Assembly: GCF_020009625.1 (NCBI RefSeq)
Contig: NZ_JAIHLP010000002.1
Span: forward strand, 62,001-126,000
From: Leifsonia poae
GTDB taxonomy: Bacteria; Actinomycetota; Actinomycetes; Actinomycetales; Microbacteriaceae
Length of the DNA: 64,000 bases
Direction: 5' to 3'
In this document: positions 16,414 to 27,506 of the stretch, one piece after another
Position numbering within the stretch: position 1 is the stretch's first letter
Layout of the letters: every line of letters starts with the position of its first letter
Notes under the pieces: generated by a model
What the model saw: the letters and a program-made list of their open reading frames with translations, nothing else
Told to the model about the DNA's origin: nothing
Database searches by the model: none
Translations under genes and position numbers: made by a program

Positions 16414-17654
16414 GCCGCGCGGGGGACAGCGAGCTGCGTTCCGCAGCGGTGCGGCTGTCGGTGCAATTCACCGCGATCATCCTCGTGCTGTTCGCGATCC
16501 TCGGGGTCGTGGTCTACACGATTGTGGCGACCAGCCAGGAGGCGGCTGCGCAACGCACCGTCGTCGACGCCTGCATGATCGATTCGCCCCGGGACGCGCC
16601 GCCCTCCGTCGTGGCGACCATCATCATGGACGGCTCGACGCAGAGCTCGCCCAATCTGCCGAAGGGGCTGCCCGACCAGGCTGCGATCGATCGCGTCACC
16701 GCCTCGGGCGGCGCCGAGCAGTCGATGCAGACGCTCGACGGTCGCAGCTATCTGGTGCGCACCGAAGCCCACGACGGCCGGGTGGTTCAAGTCGCCTACG
16801 ACACCCATGAGCAACAGGAGGAGTTGCAACGGTTGATGCTTGCCCTGGTGGTCTCGGGTGTGCTGGCCGCGGCCGCCGGAGCGGCTGTCGCCGTCGTGAT
16901 CGCACGCCGGGCGATGCGCCCGCTCGCCGAGGCGCTGGCACTGCAACGCCGATTCGTGGCGGATGCGAGCCACGAACTGCGCACGCCGCTCACGCTGCTC
17001 AGCACACGCGCGCAATTGGTGCGCCGCCGTCTGCGCGACGCGACGCCGGCCGAGCGTGACGATGTCGCGATCGCCGACGGCATCGATGAGATCGTCGACG
17101 ATTCGCGCGCGCTGGGCGAGATCGTGGAAGATCTGCTGATCGCGGCGGATCCGCGTGAGGCCGCGGATCCGGAACCCGTCGATCTGGTCGAGGTCGCCGA
17201 GGCGGCCGTGCGCACGATTCGTCCGATGGCGACCGAGCGCGGCCTTCAGGTGAGAGTGGATGCGGGGGATCCGGTGGTCGTGGCCGGGTCGCCGGTCTCG
17301 GTCCGGCGGCTCGTTCTCGCTTTGCTCGACAACGCCGCCGACCATGCGGCGACGGCGATCGGTGTCGAGGTCGGTGGCGACGCGAAATGGGCGGTGCTAC
17401 GGGTCTCCGACGATGGGCCAGGCTTTCCCGAGGGGGCGTCCGATCGGGCGTTCGAACGGTTCGCCTCGACGAGGGTCGACACCGTCGGGTCGCCGGCGTC
17501 GCGGCACTACGGTCTCGGTCTCGCCCTGGTGTCGGAGGTGGTCGCCCGGCATGGCGGCACCGTGCGCGCCGAGAACGACACCGTCGCCGGCGGCGCGTCG
17601 GTGACGGTGCGGCTGCCGAAAGACGCGCTCAGGCGGATTGGTGCTCGACCGTGA
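16410..17654 (+). CDS. Sensor histidine kinase
   Basis: 414 residues. A first helix (FTAIILVLFAILGVVVYTIV, about 20-40), an extracellular loop of about 100 residues, a second helix (ALVVSGVLAAAAGAAVAVV, about 140-160), then a dimerisation domain with the phospho-acceptor H188 in FVADASHELRTPLTLL. The ATP-binding domain has LLDNAADHA (N box), SDDGPGFPEG (G1) and HYGLGLALVSEVVARHGG (G2). Partner of the preceding response regulator, with coupled translation. Its 3' end overlaps the convergent glycosyltransferase gene by 26 bases. Confidence 0.92.
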   Translation: MSRAGDSELRSAAVRLSVQFTAIILVLFAILGVVVYTIVATSQEAAAQRTVVDACMIDSPRDAPPSVVATIIMDGSTQSSPNLPKGLPDQAAIDRVTASGGAEQSMQTLDGRSYLVRTEAHDGRVVQVAYDTHEQQEELQRLMLALVVSGVLAAAAGAAVAVVIARRAMRPLAEALALQRRFVADASHELRTPLTLLSTRAQLVRRRLRDATPAERDDVAIADGIDEIVDDSRALGEIVEDLLIAADPREAADPEPVDLVEVAEAAVRTIRPMATERGLQVRVDAGDPVVVAGSPVSVRRLVLALLDNAADHAATAIGVEVGGDAKWAVLRVSDDGPGFPEGASDRAFERFASTRVDTVGSPASRHYGLGLALVSEVVARHGGTVRAENDTVAGGASVTVRLPKDALRRIGARP

Positions 17655-18381
17655 GCGGCTGTGCCGGGATGCCGCGCCAGGAGCGCATCCGCAGGGAGAG
17701 CAGCTGACCGAAGTAGGACACGCCCTGCTGGAGCGTGGCCTTCGATTCGCCCGCCAGGCGTTCGCCGAACGTGAACGGTTCCTCGGCGACGCTGAGCCGG
17801 TGGAGCGCGAGCACCTCGAGCAGGATCTTGAAACCGCGCGGATGCAGCCGGCTCGTGTCGATGGCCGAACGGCGCACGGCGAAGAAGCCCGACATGGGGT
17901 CGGAGCAGTCGGCCAGCGCCCGCGGGAACATCGTCTTGGCCGCCGACGTCGCCAGGAGCGAGGTGATCCGGCGGGTCGATCCGGCGAGACCGTCGTTGCT
18001 GCCGCCGCTGCGGTAACGCGAGGCGACGACGACATCCGCTCCGGCGCGACGGCCGGTCGCGACGAGTGCCGGGAGCAGCTCCGGCGGATGCTGGAGGTCT
18101 CCGTCCATCACCACGCACCAATCACCCGTAGCCGCCTCGAACCCTTCGAGGACCGCGCCGGAGAGGCCGCCGACGGGATCTGGACGCACCAGGAGGCGCA
18201 CCGGGCAGACGAGCTCGGCGGCGGTCCTGCGCACTTCGGCGGCCGTGGAGTCGGTGGAGTCGTCGACGACGACGATCTCGGTTTCGGCAGGGTCGGTCGC
18301 CGCCGCGATCCGGTGGAGCAGTTCGTGGATGTTGGGCGCCTCGTTGAAGGTCGGGATGATCACTGTCATCGTCGGATTCAT
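17629..18381 (-). CDS. Family 2 glycosyltransferase, polyprenol-phosphate mannose synthase-like
   Basis: 250 residues. GT-A fold with MTVIIPTFNEAPNIHELL, IVVVDDSTDST and the metal-binding DGDLQHPPELL (DxD-like). SRYRSGG and SDPMSGFFAVRRS are typical of dolichol/polyprenol-phosphate mannosyl- or glucosyltransferases, which load a sugar on a lipid carrier at the inner face of the membrane. No C-terminal membrane anchor is seen. It lies 2 bases after a DedA gene and near a GT39-like membrane transferase that could use the lipid-linked sugar. Confidence 0.88.
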   Translation of the reverse strand: MNPTMTVIIPTFNEAPNIHELLHRIAAATDPAETEIVVVDDSTDSTAAEVRRTAAELVCPVRLLVRPDPVGGLSGAVLEGFEAATGDWCVVMDGDLQHPPELLPALVATGRRAGADVVVASRYRSGGSNDGLAGSTRRITSLLATSAAKTMFPRALADCSDPMSGFFAVRRSAIDTSRLHPRGFKILLEVLALHRLSVAEEPFTFGERLAGESKATLQQGVSYFGQLLSLRMRSWRGIPAQPLTVEHQSA

Positions 18382-18383
18382 GG

Positions 18384-19037
18384 TCAGACCTCCTGACGCG
18401 CCCGCAGGCGCACGATCACGGCCCGCGTCACAACCGGCGCGACCGAGAGAACGACGATCGCGACGAGGATGACGTCGAGATACCGGGCGACGAAATCGGC
18501 GACGCCCGGGATGTGGCCGAGTCCGTAGCCGAGAAGGATGACGCCGGTCGCCCAGACGGCCGCTCCGACGATGTTGGCCACCGTGAACACCCGGCGGCGC
18601 ATCCGTCCGACGCCGGCCGCGACCGGTGCGAAGGTGCGCACGACCGGAACGAAGCGGGCGACGACCACCGCCCCCGAGCCGAAGCGAGTGAAGAACCGTT
18701 CCGTGCGTTCGACACTGGCGCGGCTGAACAGTCCGGACTCCCGGCGCTCGAATACGGCGGGCCCGCCGCGCCGGCCGATGCTGTATGCGACCTGGTCGCC
18801 CAGGACCGCCGCCACGGTCACCGCGAGCACGATCAGCCACAGCGGTTGCGGGATATGACCGGTGAGCGTGAGAACACCGGTGAAGAAGAGCAGCGTGTCG
18901 CCGGGCAGGAAGAAGCCGATCAGCAGCCCGGTCTCAGCGAAGACGATCGCGCACACTCCGAGCAGCGCCCACGGGCCGGCCGCGTCGATCAACCCTTGCG
19001 GGTCGAGGATGCCGGTATGGAGGGAACTGGGGAACAT
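18384..19037 (-). CDS. DedA-family membrane protein
   Basis: 217 residues with about five helices. The family signature is seen in ETGLLIGFFLPGDTLLFFTGVL, GDQVAYSIGRRGGP, and the conserved arginine region FTRFGSGAVVVARFVPVVRTFAPVAAG. DedA proteins are envelope-integrity proteins; some members act as flippases for undecaprenyl phosphate or phospholipids. That role would fit the adjacent polyprenol-type glycosyltransferase gene, 2 bases downstream. Start ATG at 19037. Confidence 0.9.
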   Translation of the reverse strand: MFPSSLHTGILDPQGLIDAAGPWALLGVCAIVFAETGLLIGFFLPGDTLLFFTGVLTLTGHIPQPLWLIVLAVTVAAVLGDQVAYSIGRRGGPAVFERRESGLFSRASVERTERFFTRFGSGAVVVARFVPVVRTFAPVAAGVGRMRRRVFTVANIVGAAVWATGVILLGYGLGHIPGVADFVARYLDVILVAIVVLSVAPVVTRAVIVRLRARQEV

Positions 19038-19052
19038 CGCGGTCCTTGTCTG

Positions 19053-20579
19053 TCAGCGCTGCAATTGAAGGATCTGGGAAGAGTGGGTGCGCACGGCGGC
19101 CCCGGCCGGGCTGAACCCCAGCGCTTCCAGGCTTGCGAGACCGTACGTGTCGGGGGTGCCGCTGCTCGCATCCTCGATGAGCCAGACCCGGCTCACGCCG
19201 GTGAACCGGCCGAGCGATGCGGTCTGCGGCACGGTATAGGCGCGGTCGTACCACGTGCTGCTGCTCGTGAACGGCGTCTTGAGGGCGACGTCGTCGAGCC
19301 CGGCGAAACCGGCCGGATACGCGTGCATCGCGAGCCGGGGACGGTGGGACGGCTTGGCGGTCTCGTCGAACACGACGGCGTCGCCCGGCCGCGCCTCGGC
19401 ACCGATGGTCGCGCTCACTTCGGCCCAGTCGCTGCCATTCTTCGCGTACGGCGTGCGTTGGGCGACGAACACGGGAAGGACGAGGCCGAGCAGCACGATG
19501 CCGGCGGCGATCGGCAGCCAGCGGGCCAGCCGGGCCGTGCGCTGGAGGCCGACTGCGATGAGTAGGGCGGCTGCGGGCGCGCAGAACGACACATAGCGGG
19601 CGGTGAAGTCGGGGGTCGCCGCGTGTGCGGCGATCAGGATGCCGGACGGCAGCACGAGCCAGAGGCCGGCCACGACGACGAGCGATGGTACGCGACGGTC
19701 GCCCGGTGTGACGGAACGTTTCCGCCAGCGCCACTCCGAGACGACGGCGACGGCGATCAGCGCCCAGGCGGCGATGGCGAAGGGCCACGCTCCGAACCAC
19801 AGGGAACTGAACAGGGTGGTGAACGAGAGCTGGTCGGTGTTCGAGAGGTAGGAGATCTGCCCGCGCTCGAGAAAGGCGGCTATCCCGAGGGGCGCGCAGG
19901 CGACCGCGGCGAGGCCGACGGTGATCGCCCACCGCGCGAACAGCGCCCGATTCGCCCGGCTCACCAGCAGGATCACCAGGTGCACGACCACGAACAGCAC
20001 GAGGTAGAGGAAGACGTAGGTGCCGACGGCAAGCAGCGCGCCATAAGCCGCCCACCAGATCCGGCGTGGACGCTCGCGGCGCAGGATCTCGATCAGCACG
20101 AGTGTGAGCCAGGCGGCGAAGGCCGCGCTGAACGCGTAGGAGCGGGCCTCCTCACCCATGTATGTCACCCGGGGGAGCATCACGCAGACCACGCCGGCGA
20201 TCACGGCGAGGCGACGATCGGTCAGGCGCCAGGCGAGCGCCACTGTGGCCATCGTCGCGAGGCCGACGGCGATGGCGCTCGGGAAGCGGAGCGCGAACGG
20301 GGATATCCCGAAGAAGTGGATCCACACGTGCAGGCCGAGGTAGTACGTGCCGTGCACGGCGTCGACGTGTCCGAGCATCTGGAACAGCGAGGGTAGCGGT
20401 CGTTCGGCGGAGAGGAGACTGGCGACCTCGTCCCCCCAGAGTGACGGGATCCAGGAGCCGGCGGCCGAGATCGCTGTGGCGAGGATCCCCAGGGCGGCGG
20501 CGACCAGCCACCGCTCCGACAGCGCATCGCGGAGGGTCGGTCTGGCCTCGCTCTGAGTGCGGGCGTCGACGAGAATCAT
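19053..20579 (-). CDS. GT39-like polyprenol-dependent membrane glycosyltransferase
   Basis: 508-residue membrane protein with about ten helices and a C-terminal outer domain of about 110 residues. The first outer loop has SLWGDEVASLL, the acidic DE motif of PMT/ArnT-type (GT-C) transferases, followed by VHGTYYLGLHVWIHFFGIS and GEEARSYAF. Such enzymes move a sugar from a polyprenyl phosphate to proteins or envelope glycans outside the membrane. The linked GT2 and DedA genes could make and flip the donor. The acceptor is unknown. Confidence 0.82.
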   Translation of the reverse strand: MILVDARTQSEARPTLRDALSERWLVAAALGILATAISAAGSWIPSLWGDEVASLLSAERPLPSLFQMLGHVDAVHGTYYLGLHVWIHFFGISPFALRFPSAIAVGLATMATVALAWRLTDRRLAVIAGVVCVMLPRVTYMGEEARSYAFSAAFAAWLTLVLIEILRRERPRRIWWAAYGALLAVGTYVFLYLVLFVVVHLVILLVSRANRALFARWAITVGLAAVACAPLGIAAFLERGQISYLSNTDQLSFTTLFSSLWFGAWPFAIAAWALIAVAVVSEWRWRKRSVTPGDRRVPSLVVVAGLWLVLPSGILIAAHAATPDFTARYVSFCAPAAALLIAVGLQRTARLARWLPIAAGIVLLGLVLPVFVAQRTPYAKNGSDWAEVSATIGAEARPGDAVVFDETAKPSHRPRLAMHAYPAGFAGLDDVALKTPFTSSSTWYDRAYTVPQTASLGRFTGVSRVWLIEDASSGTPDTYGLASLEALGFSPAGAAVRTHSSQILQLQR

Positions 20580-20748
20580 CTGGCACCCTCCTCTGCTGAA
20601 CCCCCTGGTGCATTCACTAGTTCAGCCGAGCAGGTCTCAGAAACGTCCAAGAGTCATCACGATGAACATTCGATGCCTGGTGGCTGAGAGAACTCAGAGC
20701 CGCGGCGCCCGCGATCGGCCACTGGAGGCACTCGCATTCAGTGAACGT

Positions 20749-21747
20749 TCAGGAAAGCGACGCCTCGGGAAGCACGAGTTCGAGCACGGTTCCCCGGGGG
20801 CCGGTCTCCGCGACCGTGACGCTTCCGCCGTGCCGCACCGCGATCTCCCGCACCAGCGCCAATCCGATGCCGAAACTGAGTCGTTGTGTCGGCGAGGTGT
20901 GCTGTCGGGGAGCGCGGGCGAACCGGTCGAAGATCCGCTCAGGTTCGATGCCCTGAATGCCCGGCCCGGCATCGGCGACTCTCAGAATGACCTGCCGGTG
21001 GGCGGAGCGCACGGTCACGAGAACGGTCGACCCGTCGGGGGCGTGCGTCAGGGCATTGTCCAGCAGCGCTGTCGTGCAACGCTGGATTCCCGTGGCCGGG
21101 ACCAGAGTGGAGGGGTCGCCCTCCGAATCGAGCGCGATCTCGATACTGCGCTGCCCGGCGAGCATCCGCATGGCGTTGACGGCCTTCGCCACGGGAGCGA
21201 CCACTGGCGTCGCGGCGGCGGGGTCGTCTTCCCGACTGTCGTCGGCGGCCAGCAGGAGATCGTTGACCACATCGATGAGAGTGCGAGTGTCCGCGCGGAG
21301 TTCCGCCACGACGTCCGTGGACGGGTCGGCCGGTGGAAGCGAACGCTGCAGCAACTGCAACCGGGCGTCGAGCACCGCCAGCGGCGTGCGCAGCTCGTGG
21401 CTCGCATCCTGTACGAAGGTGCGCTGGATCGCCAGGGCCCGACCGAGCGGATTGACCGCGCGCCGGGTGATCACGAGGCTCAGCGTGCCCGCGACAGCGA
21501 CGGCGAGCACTCCGAGCACGACGAACGCGAACAGTGCCTCGGTGCTGTCGATGTAGATCTTGTGCTCGCCTGGGCGCGGCTTCTCCTCCAACTCGGCGGG
21601 CCGCAACTGGTCGAGCACGAAGAAGAACGCGAACCCGATCGCCGCGACCACGAGTGCTCCAGACGCGATCGTGATCTGCAGGCCCACGATGCGCGACGCC
21701 CTCCGCACGGCGACCGCGTCGATGTCGCGTTTCGGTCGCCGGGTCAC
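20749..21747 (-). CDS. Sensor histidine kinase
   Basis: 332 residues from a GTG at 21747 that overlaps the stop of the response regulator. Two helices (about 22-45 and 71-93) flank a short outer loop of about 25 residues, so it probably senses within the membrane or through a partner. The phospho-acceptor is H117 in FVQDASHELRTPLAVL. The ATPase domain shows LLDNALTHAPDGS, VADAGPGI and SFGIGLALVREIAVRHGG. Unlike the first system, the regulator gene comes first on the minus strand. Confidence 0.92.
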   Translation of the reverse strand: MTRRPKRDIDAVAVRRASRIVGLQITIASGALVVAAIGFAFFFVLDQLRPAELEEKPRPGEHKIYIDSTEALFAFVVLGVLAVAVAGTLSLVITRRAVNPLGRALAIQRTFVQDASHELRTPLAVLDARLQLLQRSLPPADPSTDVVAELRADTRTLIDVVNDLLLAADDSREDDPAAATPVVAPVAKAVNAMRMLAGQRSIEIALDSEGDPSTLVPATGIQRCTTALLDNALTHAPDGSTVLVTVRSAHRQVILRVADAGPGIQGIEPERIFDRFARAPRQHTSPTQRLSFGIGLALVREIAVRHGGSVTVAETGPRGTVLELVLPEASLS

Positions 21748-22409
21748 GGCTGGCCCAACCGGTAGCCTTCGCCGCGAACGGTGGCGATCAGGTCGCGGTC
21801 AGTCTTGCGACGCACGTAGTGCACATAGGTGTCGACCGTTCCCGGCTGCTCGTCGGCTTCGAACACCCGGGTCAGGATCTGCTGGCGGCTGAACGTGCGC
21901 AGCGGGCTCTCCGCGAGCAGCCGCAGCAGCTCGCTCTCCCGCACGGTCAACTGGATGCGCCCCTCATAGGGCGAATAGATGCACCGGCTCTCCGGGTAGA
22001 ACTCCCACGAACCGACCGGGATCGCCTCGCCTTCCCCGGTGAACGTGCGGGTGAGCGCCCGCAGGCGGGCGAGCAATTCGTCGAACTCGAACGGTTTGAC
22101 GAGGTAGTCATTGGCTCCGGCGTCCAAGCCGTTCACCCGATCGCCGACCGTTCCCAGCGCGGTGAGCATCAGGATCGGGGCGACGACACGGCCGGATCGC
22201 AGCCGCTCGACCACGGTGAGACCGTCCATGCCCGGAAGCCTCCGATCCACGACGAGCGCATCGAACGAGCCGTCCAGGCCGAGGCGCAAGCCCTCCTCGC
22301 CATCGACGGCGAGCACGACCGAGTACGTCTCCTCCAGCACGTGCCGGATGATCGGACCCAGCTGTGGATCGTCCTCGATCAGGAGGAGGCGTTGCCGTTC
22401 ACTCTCCAT
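21744..22409 (-). CDS. OmpR-family response regulator
   Basis: 221 residues. The receiver has IEDD (acidic pair), D55 in VVDRRLPGMDG and K in NDYLVKPF. The DNA-binding winged HTH ends DTYVHYVRRKTDRDLIATVRGEGYRLGQP. Cognate of the following kinase, with a 4-base overlap. Inverted repeats in the upstream intergenic region (22485-22522) are candidate sites for autoregulation or for control of the divergent COG4705 gene. Confidence 0.92.
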   Translation of the reverse strand: MESERQRLLLIEDDPQLGPIIRHVLEETYSVVLAVDGEEGLRLGLDGSFDALVVDRRLPGMDGLTVVERLRSGRVVAPILMLTALGTVGDRVNGLDAGANDYLVKPFEFDELLARLRALTRTFTGEGEAIPVGSWEFYPESRCIYSPYEGRIQLTVRESELLRLLAESPLRTFSRQQILTRVFEADEQPGTVDTYVHYVRRKTDRDLIATVRGEGYRLGQP

Positions 22410-22484
22410 AGTCTGACAACCTTACCCAGCATCCCCGCGGGCCCTCTCCGCGCTCCAGTGTCGGCGCCCGGACGCAAGAAGTCG

Positions 22485-22522
22485 CTAAGAATGCCAGGAT
22501 CGCACGGATTCTCAGAGGAATC
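22485..22522. promoter_or_regulatory. Inverted repeats between response regulator and COG4705 gene
   Basis: CTAAGAAT (22485-22492) faces ATTCTCAG (22508-22515), 7 of 8 complementary; GATTC (22507-22511) faces GAATC (22518-22522). The repeats sit in the 140-base divergent region, 28 bases before the COG4705 start. They could bind the response regulator. No footprint-like consensus is available, so this is a candidate only. Confidence 0.3.
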
Positions 22523-22549
22523 TTGGCCGCGCGGTGACAGGGTTCCGGG

Positions 22550-25139
<2,590 letters not shown>

Positions 25140-25167
25140 GGTCGACGCGGCCTGGGAAGCGTGCTCC

Positions 25168-25671
25168 TCATTCGAAGGCAGCCAGCCAGCGGGTGAGGAT
25201 TTCTTCCAGGCGACCGGCGTCGTCGGGGGAGAGCAGGTCGACGAGGCGGCGTTCGTTGGCCATGTGCCGCGCGAAGGCTTCGTCGATCGTCGCACGGCCG
25301 AGATCGGTCAGCGCGACGACGCGACTCCGCCCGTCGGTCGAGTCAGCGCGGCGGGTCACGAGGCCAGCCTTTTCGAGCCGGTCGATGCGTTTGGTCATGC
25401 CACCGGTCGTGATCATGGTGTGCCCGGCCAGTTCGCCGGGGCTCCGTTCGAAGGGCTCGCCCGCGCGCCGGAGGGCGGAGAGCACATCGAAGTCGCCTTC
25501 ACTGAGACCGTATTCGGCGTAGACCGCGACAAGTTCCCGAGTGAGGTGATCGGCCACGCGGTGCAGGCGACCGATCACTCCCGGCGGGCGAACGTCGAGG
25601 TCGGGACGTTCGCGCGCCCATTCGGCCTGGATGCGGTCGATGCGGTCGGGTTCGACGGATTCTGCGGCCAT
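25168..25671 (-). CDS. MarR-family transcriptional regulator
   Basis: 167 residues. A winged HTH in the middle (DFDVLSALRRAGEPFERSPGEL, then TTGGMTKRIDRLEKAGLVTR) with the wing DSTDGRSRVVALTDLG, flanked by dimerisation helices, is the MarR layout. MarR proteins usually repress a divergent transporter gene and are released by small aromatic compounds. Here the divergent gene is an EamA-type transporter 39 bases away, with two palindromic boxes in between. The ATG at 25671 lies 6 bases after a TAAAGT box and has no convincing ribosome site. Confidence 0.92.
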   Translation of the reverse strand: MAAESVEPDRIDRIQAEWARERPDLDVRPPGVIGRLHRVADHLTRELVAVYAEYGLSEGDFDVLSALRRAGEPFERSPGELAGHTMITTGGMTKRIDRLEKAGLVTRRADSTDGRSRVVALTDLGRATIDEAFARHMANERRLVDLLSPDDAGRLEEILTRWLAAFE

Positions 25672-25677
25672 ACGCCC

Positions 25678-25717
25678 ACTTTACCTTTCCGGGAAGATAA
25701 AATAACTTCCATGGAAG
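25678..25717. promoter_or_regulatory. Divergent marR/eamA promoter with two palindromic boxes
   Basis: A perfect 12-bp palindrome CTTCCATGGAAG (25706-25717) covers the start codon of the EamA gene. A related imperfect box CTTTCCGGGAAG (25685-25696, 9 of 12 identical) lies exactly 21 bases upstream, two helical turns. The -10-like TAAAAT (25698-25703, plus) and TAAAGT (25683-25678, minus) each end 6-7 bases before a start codon, so both genes are probably leaderless. The boxes overlap both promoters, as expected for MarR autorepression. Confidence 0.6.
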
Positions 25718-26631
25718 CTAAATGGATCTGGATGCTCGTGACCGCCATCGCACCGCTCGCCTGGGGATCCACCTACTACATCACCAACGCCGTGCTGCCG
25801 CCCGGTGAACCGCTCTGGGGGGCCGTGATCCGTGCCCTTCCGGCGGGCGTGCTGCTGTACGTGGTGCGTCGCCGCCGCCCGCGCGGGGCCTGGTGGTGGC
25901 GATCGGCAGTGCTGGGCGTGCTCAACACCGGTGGGTTCTTCGCCCTGGTCTACGCCGCCGCGCAATTGCTGCCGTCGAGTATCGCCTCGACGCTGATGGC
26001 CACCTCACCGCTGGCCATGATGGGCTTCGGCCGGCTGTTCCTCGCGGAGCGACCGCGGCTGCTCGCACTGATCGGAGCAGTCATCGGAGCCATCGGCGTG
26101 ACCGTGATGCTCTGGGGTGGCGGAACGGGCGTGCATCCGCTCGGGATTCTCGCGTCGCTCGCCGCAATGCTGCTGTCGTCGATCGGGTACGTGCTCGCCA
26201 CCCGCTGGAGCGACGGTGTCGACGTGTTCTCCTCGACCTCGTGGCAGTTGCTCGCCGGCGGGCTGATCGTCGTTCCGTTCGCTCTTGTCGTCGAGGGCGC
26301 GCCGCCGCACCTCGATGCGGCGGCGCTGGCCGGATTCGCCTACGTGACCGTCATCGCCACCGCCGTGGCGTTCATCGCCTGGTTCTCGGGCCTGCGGCAT
26401 CTCGGCGCCGGCACGGTCGGCCTCATCGGTCTGCTCAACCCGGTGGCAGGGGTGGTGCTCGGCACAGTCGTCGCCGGCGAGACGCTCGGTCTGCGCCAAG
26501 GGGTCGGCCTGGCGATCGTGCTCGGCGGCATTCTGCTCGGTCAGTCGGCGAGGGCGTCCAGAAAGTCGCGGGTCGGAGCGAAGAACGTCGTTCCGGTCGC
26601 GGCAGTGGAGAAGTCGAGGATGCGGTCGTAG
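25711..26631 (+). CDS. EamA/DMT-family transporter
   Basis: 306 residues with about ten helices and two EamA repeats (WMLVTAIAPLAWGSTYYITN in the first; LAAMLLSSIGYVLATRW in the second). Likely exporter of a small metabolite or drug, controlled by the divergent MarR protein. The ATG at 25711 directly follows a -10-like TAAAAT with no ribosome site. The 3' end, coding a charged tail ARASRKSRVGAKN, overlaps the convergent peroxidase gene by 91 bases. Confidence 0.9.
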   Translation: MEAKWIWMLVTAIAPLAWGSTYYITNAVLPPGEPLWGAVIRALPAGVLLYVVRRRRPRGAWWWRSAVLGVLNTGGFFALVYAAAQLLPSSIASTLMATSPLAMMGFGRLFLAERPRLLALIGAVIGAIGVTVMLWGGGTGVHPLGILASLAAMLLSSIGYVLATRWSDGVDVFSSTSWQLLAGGLIVVPFALVVEGAPPHLDAAALAGFAYVTVIATAVAFIAWFSGLRHLGAGTVGLIGLLNPVAGVVLGTVVAGETLGLRQGVGLAIVLGGILLGQSARASRKSRVGAKNVVPVAAVEKSRMRS

Positions 26632-27506
26632 CTGCCCACCGGATCGCCCACGAACATCCGCTGCAGCATCCGCTCGATCACCCACAGCTCGCCGGAATAC
26701 CCGATGAAGTAGGTCCCGAATTCGCCGTGACCGGCTCGGCCGAACGGCATGTTGTCTCGCAGGATGTCGTGCTCGACGCCATTCTCGTCGGTGATGGTCG
26801 CAAGGGTCTTGTGCGACTTCTGACCGTGATCGGCATCGTCGAGCTCGACATTGTCGAGCTTCGTGCGGCCGATCACACCCTCCTGCTGCTGGGTCGGCAC
26901 CGAACCCCATTTCGCCAGGTCGTGCAGATACTTCTGCACCACCACGTAGCTTCCGCCGGCGTAGTCGGGATCCTCGGCACCGACCTGCGCGGCCCCCGCG
27001 ATCTCGGTTCCCGTGGGATTCGCGGTGCCGTCCACGAAGCCGAGCAGGTCGCGCGAGTCGAAGTAGCGGAAGCCGACGACTTCATCCTCAACCTCGACCG
27101 CATCGCCCAAGGCATCGAGCAGCAGCCGCTCGAACTCGAAACAGAAGTCGCTGCGTTCAGCACGGATGTGGAACAGCAGGTCGCCAGGGGTCGCGATCGC
27201 CGCGTGGGCCGAACCGGCGATCTCGATGAAGGGATGCAGCTCGCGGGGTCTCGCTGCGCGGGTCAGAGGCGTCCAGACGTCGGCCCCGATTCCGACGTTG
27301 CACGAGAGATGTGCGTTCAGATCGCGGAAGCCGACGGTCTTCACCAGACCGGAGAGGTCCGAGAGCACGTCGCGCACCGTCGCCAGCGACTCGGCTCCCG
27401 CGGCGAGCCGCACGACGAGGAACACGGCCGAGCGAGACAGAGGCGCGTCCACGCTCTGCGCTTCGATCGGAACGCGCTGCCATCCGTGGTCGGCTGTGTC
27501 TGTCAT
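26541..27506 (-). CDS. Dyp-type (YfeX-like) haem peroxidase
   Basis: 321 residues. The family signature GFVDGTANPTG (GxxDG with the distal Asp) is clear, and the downstream part has GSYVVVQKYLHDLAKW and GTYFIGYSGELWVIERML, typical of Dyp peroxidases of the YfeX/EfeB family. These haem enzymes oxidise dyes, phenolics or porphyrins with H2O2. No Tat signal is seen, so it is cytoplasmic or loaded into a compartment; I find no encapsulin gene nearby. Start ATG at 27506; the frame stays open to 27719 but the extra residues look random. Its 3' end overlaps the EamA gene by 91 bases. Confidence 0.9.
   Translation of the reverse strand: MTDTADHGWQRVPIEAQSVDAPLSRSAVFLVVRLAAGAESLATVRDVLSDLSGLVKTVGFRDLNAHLSCNVGIGADVWTPLTRAARPRELHPFIEIAGSAHAAIATPGDLLFHIRAERSDFCFEFERLLLDALGDAVEVEDEVVGFRYFDSRDLLGFVDGTANPTGTEIAGAAQVGAEDPDYAGGSYVVVQKYLHDLAKWGSVPTQQQEGVIGRTKLDNVELDDADHGQKSHKTLATITDENGVEHDILRDNMPFGRAGHGEFGTYFIGYSGELWVIERMLQRMFVGDPVGSYDRILDFSTAATGTTFFAPTRDFLDALAD

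Noticed and set aside
26541..27506. Dyp peroxidase as encapsulin cargo
   Set aside because: No encapsulin shell gene is adjacent, and no clear C-terminal targeting peptide is visible beyond DFLDALAD, so I did not claim it.
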